A program made the position numbers and the translations under genes. Below the pieces are notes generated by a model. It was not told where the DNA came from. It did no database searches and saw only the letters and a program-made list of their open reading frames with translations. A stretch of 64,000 bases of DNA from Ramlibacter sp. (GTDB lineage Bacteria > Pseudomonadota > Gammaproteobacteria > Burkholderiales > Burkholderiaceae_C): contig JAHBZN010000005.1 in NCBI GenBank assembly GCA_019635415.1, forward strand, positions 1 to 64,000. The letters run 5' to 3'. Below, piece by piece: positions 52,478-59,291 of the stretch. The first letter of the stretch is position 1. Every line of letters starts with the position of its first letter.

Positions 52478-53279
52478 GGGGAAATCCTTGTTCAAGTTAA
52501 CCAGCCTCAACCTCAACGGAATCCGTTCCGCAGCCACCAAGGGCGTCGAAGCCTGGATCGCGAAGATCCAGCCGGATTGTATTTGCGTGCAGGAAGTGAA
52601 GGCCCAGGCCGCGGATGTGAGCGGCCGCTTCGAGGTGTTGGCGGGGCTCACGGGGCACTTCCATTTTGCCCAGAAGAAGGGCTACTCCGGCGTCGCGGTG
52701 TACACGCGGCACGAGCCCAGCGACGTGGTGGTGGGCTACGGGTCGGAGGAGTTCGATGCCGAGGGCCGGTACGTGGAGCTGCGCTTCGACACCCCGCAGC
52801 GCAAGCTCTCGATCATCAGCGCCTACTTCCCCAGCGGTTCATCGGGCGAGGAGCGGCAGCAGGCCAAGTACCGGTTCCTGGGCGGCTTCGACCCGCACCT
52901 GGTCGGGCTCAAGAAAAAGCGGGAGTTCATCCTGTGCGGCGACATCAACATCGCCCACAAGGAACAGGACCTGAAGAACTGGCGCAGCAACCAGAAGAAC
53001 AGCGGGTTCCTGCCCGAAGAACGGGCCTGGATGACAAAACTGTTGGACGAAAGGGGCCTGGTCGACGTTTATCGTCAGCTCCAGCCCACGGCGACCGACA
53101 CCGCCTACACCTGGTGGAGCAACCGCGGCCAGGCCTACGCCAACAACGTCGGGTGGCGGCTGGACTACCACCTGGCCACGCCCGCCCTGGCGGCGCTGGC
53201 GCGCACCGAGTCGATCTACAAGGGCGAGAAGTTCTCGGACCACGCGCCCATCACGGTGGACTACGAACTGGCGCTGTAG
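52476..53279 (+). CDS. xth: exodeoxyribonuclease III (AP endonuclease)
   Basis: A DNA-repair AP endonuclease / 3'-5' exonuclease of the exonuclease III family. The 267-residue protein has SLNLNGIRSA, CVQEVKAQ (metal-binding Glu), GYSGVAVYTR, the catalytic GDINIAH Asp/Asn pair, and SDHAPITVDYEL at the end with the catalytic Asp-His. Two starts are possible: ATG at 52476, overlapping the pyrE start codon, or TTG at 52488 with GGGGA about five bases upstream, which gives the LFKLTSLNLNG start seen in relatives. I list the longer form. Confidence 0.93.
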   Translation: MGKSLFKLTSLNLNGIRSAATKGVEAWIAKIQPDCICVQEVKAQAADVSGRFEVLAGLTGHFHFAQKKGYSGVAVYTRHEPSDVVVGYGSEEFDAEGRYVELRFDTPQRKLSIISAYFPSGSSGEERQQAKYRFLGGFDPHLVGLKKKREFILCGDINIAHKEQDLKNWRSNQKNSGFLPEERAWMTKLLDERGLVDVYRQLQPTATDTAYTWWSNRGQAYANNVGWRLDYHLATPALAALARTESIYKGEKFSDHAPITVDYELAL

Positions 53280-53288
53280 CGCCCCGCC

Positions 53289-54488
53289 TTACCAGTCCAC
53301 CAGGCTCAGCCCCACGCTGAACACGTTGCGCCGGTGGTTGTAGTCGAGCAGGCTGTCGCCGTAGCCGCTGAACCACTGCAGGTGAAGGCGCAGGTCATTG
53401 GGGGCGCCGCCGGGCGCGCCGGTGCCTAGCGCGCGCAGCCACTCCAGCCGCAGCGAGCCCCGGGGCCGCGTGCGCAGTGAGTTGCGCAGCGTGGCGCCCA
53501 CGGTGTTCTGGCGGTCCAGTTCCCAGAACGCAGCCACCTCGGCGCGGCCCACGTAGTCGCTGATGTCGGGGTTGTCGTTGCCGCCGCTCTCGGGCATGCG
53601 CTGCCAGACCTTGGCCTCGACGCGTGCGCGGCGGTCCTTCTCCATGCCGGCCATGAGGTAGGCGCGGTTCCAGCTGCGCGACAGCGGCAGCGACTGGCCG
53701 TTGGACTGGTGGCTGAGCCCGGCTCCGGTGTAGCGCAGCCGCCAGCCCGCCGGCAGCGCCAGCTCGGTCGGGTAGACATAGACCAGCTCGGGCTCGTGGT
53801 CGGTGCTGCGGAAGGGCCGGGAGATGCCGCCGTTGAACAGCTGCCAGTACGACTGCTGCGTGTAGCCGAACCACAGCGAGTCCTTGAGCGTGGGATGGTT
53901 GCCGGTGAGCAGGCCCTGCGCCAGCTTGGTGCGGATGGAGAGCTGGATGCGGGTTTCGGTCTTGCGATAGTCCTGGGGCGTCAGCGCGTTGTTGTCGGGG
54001 TTGGCTGACGTGGGCTGGGTGTTGATGTTGTCCGCCGCGATCAGCGACACGCTGATCGGCCGGTAGCCGCGGATGCCGAAGGTGCCGCAGTCGGTGCCGC
54101 TTTCCAGCTCCCAGAACCGGGACAGCGCCGAGTACTGGTGGTCATGGCAGCCCTGCTCCGAGGTGATGGAGATCACGCGCGTGGCCGGCAATTGGGCTTG
54201 CGCCGCGGTGCTGCTGTCCTGCCCCAGGGCCGAGGCCGCCGGCACGCCGGGAGCGCGCTCGGCGCCGGCCAGCGACGGGCGGGGCTGTTGCTGGGCCCAG
54301 CGGTCGAAGCAGGCGAGCCGCGTGGCGCTGTCGGCCGTGGCCACGCAGGCCTGCCAACCGGCGTCGGCGGGGGGCTGGGCCTGTGCCAACGCGGGGCCGG
54401 CGGCCAGCGCGCCGCAGGCCGCTAGCGCCAGCCCGGCAGCTTGCGCAGCACGAAGCTGCGTTCCTGGTTGTCTTTGGAGCGTCGCCAT
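53289..54488 (-). CDS. pldA: outer-membrane phospholipase A
   Basis: An outer-membrane beta-barrel phospholipase (OMPLA). The C-terminal barrel contains the active site LSHQSNG with His260 and Ser262, and Asn274 in SRSWN; the spacing equals E. coli His142, Ser144, Asn156. The 399 residues include a signal peptide (about 14-33, ending ALAQA) and an extra 80-residue periplasmic N-terminal part before the barrel. The protein ends in Trp after a hydrophobic strand, as expected for Bam targeting. The ATG at 54488 lies inside the upstream gene, giving a 67-base same-strand overlap. Confidence 0.92.
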   Translation of the reverse strand: MATLQRQPGTQLRAAQAAGLALAACGALAAGPALAQAQPPADAGWQACVATADSATRLACFDRWAQQQPRPSLAGAERAPGVPAASALGQDSSTAAQAQLPATRVISITSEQGCHDHQYSALSRFWELESGTDCGTFGIRGYRPISVSLIAADNINTQPTSANPDNNALTPQDYRKTETRIQLSIRTKLAQGLLTGNHPTLKDSLWFGYTQQSYWQLFNGGISRPFRSTDHEPELVYVYPTELALPAGWRLRYTGAGLSHQSNGQSLPLSRSWNRAYLMAGMEKDRRARVEAKVWQRMPESGGNDNPDISDYVGRAEVAAFWELDRQNTVGATLRNSLRTRPRGSLRLEWLRALGTGAPGGAPNDLRLHLQWFSGYGDSLLDYNHRRNVFSVGLSLVDW

Positions 54489-54865
54489 AGTCCGGTGATT
54501 TCCTTGCCGCATGAATTGGGGGAAACGGTACCAGACCATACGGCGCTGATCTGTAGGCCATTCTCGGTTTCGTCGAGTGCCAGCACGCCGTTGTCCACAT
54601 CCCCCGCGAGGGCGGAGCGCTCGCCGTCGCGATTGATGGCCCCGCGCAGGCCGCCGGCGTACTCCGGGTGCTTCTCGAACAGCACGGTGGCCGAGCCGGC
54701 GGGGCGGTCGAAGGTCACCTGCCACAGGCCGTACAGCTGCACCGGCAGCAGGTCCTCGGGGGCCGGACAGCCGGCCGTGGCCGCTGTTTGGGGCTCATTG
54801 AGGCCGGTAGCCCATGCCGGATGGATGCAGAGTGCTATCAAAAATGGAGCAAATGCCTGCTTCAT
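54422..54865 (-). CDS. small exported protein of unknown function
   Basis: A 147-residue predicted periplasmic protein. The signal peptide (residues 1-20, cleavage after AWA) is followed by a beta-rich domain with three Cys residues, a central Asp/Asn-rich DGERSALAGDVDNG segment and a final SFVLRKLPGW. I do not recognise a family. Residues 6-21, the core and cleavage site of the signal peptide, are encoded exactly by copy G of the 48-bp element. The start overlaps the rep stop (ATGA) and the 3' end overlaps pldA, so rep, this gene and pldA form one unit. Confidence 0.78.
   Translation of the reverse strand: MKQAFAPFLIALCIHPAWATGLNEPQTAATAGCPAPEDLLPVQLYGLWQVTFDRPAGSATVLFEKHPEYAGGLRGAINRDGERSALAGDVDNGVLALDETENGLQISAVWSGTVSPNSCGKEITGLWRRSKDNQERSFVLRKLPGWR
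54803..54850 (-). repeat. 48-bp dispersed element, copy G, encoding a signal peptide
   Basis: GCTCCATTTTTGATAGC, 20 bases, GGGCTACCGGC, sense and in frame 0. It encodes APFLIALCIHPAWATG, the hydrophobic core and cleavage region of the exported protein at 54422-54865. Confidence 0.85.
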
Positions 54866-56979
54866 GCGGTGCTCGCGGCGTTGGCGGCGGCGCTGGCCTG
54901 CGCCTTGAGGGCGAATTCGGCGCGCAGGGCCCGCAGCTTTTCCCGCGGGTCTTCCTTGACCGTGCCCTGGTCGAGGGCCATCTCGGCGATGAATCGGCTG
55001 GGCTGGGCGGCGACCATCTCGCGGCCCTTCTTGCGCTTGCGGGTCCAGCTCACGGCCAGCGAGCGCTGGGCCCGCGTGATGCCCACGTACATCAGGCGGC
55101 GTTCTTCCTGCAGGCGCTGCAGGAGGCTCTCGCTCATCGGCCCGCCCGGGGTGGCGTCGGCGCCAGAGGCGCCTTCGGCCTCCAGCTTGAAGGGCAGCAG
55201 GCCCTCGGTCACGCCCACCAGCATCACATGCGGCCATTCCAGGCCCTTGGCCGCGTGCAGCGTGGACAGGGTCACCACGTTCTGGTCCTGCTCGCGCTCG
55301 CTGATGGTGGACAGCAGCGCAATGGTCTGCGCCACCTCGAGCAGTGACTTGCTTTCGCTCGCCGTCGCGACGCCGGCCGCGTCGTCGAGCTGGCCGCCAC
55401 AGCGCTGGCTCATCCAGTCGCAGAAATCCATCACGTTGGACCAGCGCGCGGCGGCGAGCTTCTCGCTCTCCTCGCCGTCGTACAGGTGCTTCTCGTAGCC
55501 GAGGTCCTTGAGCCAGTCGACCATGAAGGCGCGCGCGGCCTCGGCGCCCTCGGTGTGGCGCGCGCGGTATTCCAGGTCGTTCACGTAGCGGCCGAACTCG
55601 TGCAGGCTGCCCACGGCCTTGGCCGGCAGCGCCGCGCCGAGCGAGGGCGAGAACAGCGCCTCGAACAGGCTCAGCTTGTACTGGCTGGCGAAGGTGCCCA
55701 GGTTCTGCAGCGTGGTGTGGCCGATGCCGCGCCGGGGGGTGGTGATGGCGCGCAGGAAGGCCGGGTCATCGTCGTTATTGACCCACAGGCGGAACCAGGC
55801 ACACAGGTCCTTGATCTCGGCGCGGTCAAAAAAGCTCTGCCCGCCCGACACCTTGTAGGGGATGGCGGCCTTGCGCAGCGCCTTCTCGAAGGTCTTGGCC
55901 TGGTGGTTGGCGCGGTACAGCACGGCGAAATTCTTCCACTCGGGGCTGGCGGCGCCGGCGCTGGCCGTGGCCGCCTGGCCGGCGCGGATCGACTGGATGC
56001 GCGCCACGGCACGCTCGGCCTCGTGCTCCTCGTTGTCGGCGTCGACCACGCGCACCGGCTCGCCCTCGCCCAGTTCGCTGAACAGGGTCTTGGGGAACAG
56101 CTTGGGGTTGGGGCCGATCACGTTGTTGGCCGCGCGCAGGATGGCGCTGGTGGAACGGTAGTTCTGCTCCAGCTTGATGACCTTGAGCTGCGGAAAGTCC
56201 AGCGGCAGCTTCTTCAGGTTGTCCAGCGTGGCGCCGCGCCAGCCGTAGATGGACTGGTCGTCGTCGCCCACGGCGGTGAAGCGGGCCCTCTCGCCCACCA
56301 GCAGCTTGAGCACTTCGTACTGGGTGGCGTTGGTGTCCTGGTACTCGTCCACCAGCACATGGCCCATCTGCTGCTGCCAGCGCTCGCGCACGTCGGCGTG
56401 CTCGGTCAGCAGCTTGAGCGGCAGGCCGATCAGGTCGTCGAAGTCGACGCTCTGGTAGGCGGTCAGGCGCTCCTCGTAGCGGCCCATGATGGTGGCCGTG
56501 ATGCGCTCGTTGTCGTCCCTGGCCTGGGCCAGGGCCTGCGCGGCATTCAGGCCCATGTTCTTCCACAGGCTGATGGCCCACTGCCACTGGCGCGCGGTGG
56601 CGGCGTCGGTGGTGCCGCCGGCGTCCTTGAGGATGCTGGTCACGTCATCGCTGTCCAGGATGCTGAACTGCGGCTTCAGGCCCAGGGCCGCGCCGTCCTG
56701 GCGCAGCATGCGAACGCCCAGGGCGTGGAAGGTGCAGACCACCACGCCCTTGGCCTCGCGCCCGATCAGCTCGCGGGCGCGCTCGCGCATCTCGGCCGCG
56801 GCCTTGTTGGTGAAGGTGATGGCCGCGATGCGCTGCGGCTCCAGCCCGGCCTGGATCAGCCGCCCGATCTTGTGGGTGATCACCCGCGTCTTGCCCGAAC
56901 CCGCGCCCGCCAGCACCAGGCAGGGCCCGTGCATGTAGTTCACTGCTTCTTGCTGGGCGAGGTTCAGGCCGGCGGACAT
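54862..56979 (-). CDS. rep: ATP-dependent DNA helicase Rep (UvrD/Rep family)
   Basis: A superfamily 1A 3'-5' helicase that helps replication forks pass protein obstacles. The 705 residues contain motif I LAGAGSGKT, motif Ia ITFTNKAAAEM, motif II VDEYQDTN, motif III DDDQSIYGWRGA, and late motifs TLHAAKGLEWPHV and YVGITRAQ. The N-terminus LNLAQQEAVNYMHGPCLVL fits Rep better than UvrD. I choose the ATG at 56979; upstream ATG codons at 57027 and 57084 are possible. It is divergent from the AEC carrier gene. Confidence 0.93.
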   Translation of the reverse strand: MSAGLNLAQQEAVNYMHGPCLVLAGAGSGKTRVITHKIGRLIQAGLEPQRIAAITFTNKAAAEMRERARELIGREAKGVVVCTFHALGVRMLRQDGAALGLKPQFSILDSDDVTSILKDAGGTTDAATARQWQWAISLWKNMGLNAAQALAQARDDNERITATIMGRYEERLTAYQSVDFDDLIGLPLKLLTEHADVRERWQQQMGHVLVDEYQDTNATQYEVLKLLVGERARFTAVGDDDQSIYGWRGATLDNLKKLPLDFPQLKVIKLEQNYRSTSAILRAANNVIGPNPKLFPKTLFSELGEGEPVRVVDADNEEHEAERAVARIQSIRAGQAATASAGAASPEWKNFAVLYRANHQAKTFEKALRKAAIPYKVSGGQSFFDRAEIKDLCAWFRLWVNNDDDPAFLRAITTPRRGIGHTTLQNLGTFASQYKLSLFEALFSPSLGAALPAKAVGSLHEFGRYVNDLEYRARHTEGAEAARAFMVDWLKDLGYEKHLYDGEESEKLAAARWSNVMDFCDWMSQRCGGQLDDAAGVATASESKSLLEVAQTIALLSTISEREQDQNVVTLSTLHAAKGLEWPHVMLVGVTEGLLPFKLEAEGASGADATPGGPMSESLLQRLQEERRLMYVGITRAQRSLAVSWTRKRKKGREMVAAQPSRFIAEMALDQGTVKEDPREKLRALRAEFALKAQASAAANAASTA

Positions 56980-57092
56980 GGGGGCGTGGAGGGGGGAGGG
57001 GACTGCGAAGAGGGAGCTGGCAATCATACCGGCGGCCCCTGCGTCAGCCTGCTGAAAAGCCGGCCTGCCGCCAAGCGCGGACAATAGGGGCC

Positions 57093-58058
57093 GTGCTGGA
57101 CGTTCTCCTCATCACCTTCCCGTTCTTCGCGCTTGTGCTGTGCGGCTACATCGCCGCGCGCCGGCGCATGCTGCCGCTGGAGGCGATCCCCGGCCTGAAC
57201 ACCTTCGTGCTATACTTCGCGCTGCCCTGCATGCTGTACCGGTTTGGCGCGAGCACCCCCATCGCGCAGCTGCTGGATGGCTCGCTGGTACTGGTGTACC
57301 TGCCCTGCGCGCTGCTGATGGTCGGCGGCACGGTGTGGTTCAGCCTGAATCCGCGGGTGCGCTGGAACGATGCCGCGTTCGGCGCGCTGGTGGCGGCTTT
57401 CCCCAACACCGGCTTCATGGGCGTGCCGCTGCTGGTGGCGCTGCTGGGCGCGGCGGCGGCGGGGCCGGCCATCCTCACCATCCTGATCGACCTGGTCATC
57501 ACCACCTCGCTGTGCATTGCGCTGTCGCGGCTGGATGGCGCGGACGAGCATGGCGCCAGCAAGGCGGCGCGCAATGCCCTCAAGGGCATGGCCACCAACC
57601 CCATGCCCTGGTCCATCGTGGCCGGGGGCGTGGCGTCGGCGCTGCAGCTGGAACTGCCCAAGCCGGTGATGCAGACGGTGGGCCTGCTGGCCGATGCGGC
57701 GTCGCCGGTCGCGCTGTTCACCATCGGCGCGGTGCTGGCGCGGTCGCAGATCGTGGCCGCCCGCGAGGCGCACGGGCCCATGCCGGTGCGCGACTACCTG
57801 CCCGTGGTGGGCGCCAAGCTGCTGCTGCACCCCGTGCTGGTGTTTGCCGCCGGTGCCACGGCCAAGTCGCTCGGCCTGCCGCTGGACCGGTTTGCGCTGA
57901 CCGTGATGGTGCTGGTGGCGGCCCTGCCCAGCGCCAGCAATGTGTCGCTGCTTGCCGAGCGCTTCGGCGCGGACAACGGGCGCATTGCGCGCATCATCCT
58001 GCTGACCACGGCCGCGGCCTTTCTGACCTTTTCAGGCGCGGTGGCGCTGCTGCACTGA
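57093..58058 (+). CDS. AEC-family (auxin efflux carrier-like) transporter
   Basis: A 321-residue, ten-helix permease of the AEC family, members of which move malonate, malate and similar anions. The first helix LLITFPFFALVLCGYIAARR and the NTGFMGVPLL motif (about residue 107) are typical, and ALPSASNVSLLAERFG near 270 marks the second half. The start is a GTG at 57093. It converges on the AGXT-like gene with only three bases between stop codons. Confidence 0.9.
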   Translation: MLDVLLITFPFFALVLCGYIAARRRMLPLEAIPGLNTFVLYFALPCMLYRFGASTPIAQLLDGSLVLVYLPCALLMVGGTVWFSLNPRVRWNDAAFGALVAAFPNTGFMGVPLLVALLGAAAAGPAILTILIDLVITTSLCIALSRLDGADEHGASKAARNALKGMATNPMPWSIVAGGVASALQLELPKPVMQTVGLLADAASPVALFTIGAVLARSQIVAAREAHGPMPVRDYLPVVGAKLLLHPVLVFAAGATAKSLGLPLDRFALTVMVLVAALPSASNVSLLAERFGADNGRIARIILLTTAAAFLTFSGAVALLH

Positions 58059-58061
58059 GCC

Positions 58062-59222
58062 TCAGGCGGAGGCCGCCTCGGCGGCGCGCTCGCCCAGACC
58101 AATGCGGTCCAGCGCCGTTTCAAGGTGGGCCACCGTGCGGTCCACGTGGTGCCATTTCTCCAGGCCGAACAGGCCGACGCGGAAGGTCTTGAAGTCGGCG
58201 CCCTCGTCGCACTGCAGCGGCACGCCGGCGGCGGTCTGCAGGCCCTCGGCCAGGAATTTCCGGCTCGACTGGATCTCGGGGTCGGTGGTGTAGCTGACCA
58301 CCACGCCGGGGGCCTTGAAGCCCTCGGCCGCCACGCTGGCGATGCCCCGGCCCTCGAACAGGGCGCGCACCTTGCGGCCCAGCTCCTTCTGTTCCTCGCG
58401 CACCTTGGCAAAGCCGTAGTCGCGCGTCTCCTTCATGACCGCGCACAGGCGCGTCAGCGCGTCGGTGGGCAGGGTCGTGTGATAGGCGTGGCCTCCGCCT
58501 TCGTAGGTTTCCATGATCTGCAGCCACTTCTTCAGGTCGCAGGCAAAGCTGGAGCTGGTGGTGGCGTCGATGGCCTGGCGCGCGCGTTCGCTGAGCATCA
58601 CCATGGCGCAGCAGGGCGAGCTGCTCCAGCCCTTCTGCGGGGCGGAGATCAGCACGTCCACGCCGCAGGCCTTCATGTCCACCCACATGGCGCCCGAGGC
58701 GATGCAGTCCAGCACGAACAGGCCCCCCACCTCGTGCACGGCCTCGGCCACGCCCTTCAGGTAGTCATCGGGCAGGATCATGCCGGCGGCGGTCTCCACG
58801 TGCGGGGCGAACACCAGCGCGGGCTTCTCGCGGCGGATGGTGGCCTGCACCTCGGCCAGCGGCGCGGGCGCCCAGGGGGCCTGCGCGCCGGGGCCGGTGG
58901 GGCGTGCCTTCATCACGGTGGACGAGGCGGGAATCTGGCCCATGTCGAAAATCTGGGTCCAGCGGTAGCTGAACCAGCCATTGCGGATGACCAGCACATG
59001 CTGGCCGGCGGCGAACTGGCGCGCGACCGCTTCCATGCCGAAGGTGCCGCTGCCGGGCACCAGCACCGCGCTGTGGGCGCCGTACACCTCCTTGAGCATG
59101 GCCGAGATGTCCTTCATCACGCCCTGGAAGCTGCGCGACATGTGGTTGAGTGCGCGGTCGGTGTAGACCACCGAAAACTCCAGCAGGCCATCGGGGTCGA
59201 CGTGGGGCAGCAATCCGGGCAT
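58062..59222 (-). CDS. PLP-dependent aminotransferase, AGXT (alanine/serine-glyoxylate) family
   Basis: A class V aminotransferase related to serine-glyoxylate and alanine-glyoxylate aminotransferases. The 386-residue protein has VPGSGTFGMEAVARQF for the PLP phosphate, LDCIASGAMWVDMKACGVD with the PLP-ring Asp, and the Schiff-base Lys197 in SAPQKGW. The active-site neighbourhood SSSPCCAMVML is slightly unusual, with two adjacent Cys residues. The precise amino donor cannot be told. It follows the carboxyltransferase gene on the same strand after a 69-base gap with a hairpin. Confidence 0.9.
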   Translation of the reverse strand: MPGLLPHVDPDGLLEFSVVYTDRALNHMSRSFQGVMKDISAMLKEVYGAHSAVLVPGSGTFGMEAVARQFAAGQHVLVIRNGWFSYRWTQIFDMGQIPASSTVMKARPTGPGAQAPWAPAPLAEVQATIRREKPALVFAPHVETAAGMILPDDYLKGVAEAVHEVGGLFVLDCIASGAMWVDMKACGVDVLISAPQKGWSSSPCCAMVMLSERARQAIDATTSSSFACDLKKWLQIMETYEGGGHAYHTTLPTDALTRLCAVMKETRDYGFAKVREEQKELGRKVRALFEGRGIASVAAEGFKAPGVVVSYTTDPEIQSSRKFLAEGLQTAAGVPLQCDEGADFKTFRVGLFGLEKWHHVDRTVAHLETALDRIGLGERAAEAASA

Positions 59223-59251
59223 GGGAACCTCGCTTTGTCTCGAATCTTGAA

Positions 59252-59280
59252 AGGGGCTGGCAGCTTAGCACGCAGCCCCT
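59252..59280 (-). terminator. hairpin between carboxyltransferase and aminotransferase genes
   Basis: On the minus strand AGGGGCTG, a 13-base loop, CAGCCCCT form an 8-bp stem followed by only TTTC. It lies 12 bases after the carboxyltransferase stop and could be a weak terminator. Confidence 0.4.
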
Positions 59281-59291
59281 GGGCGCGTGGC

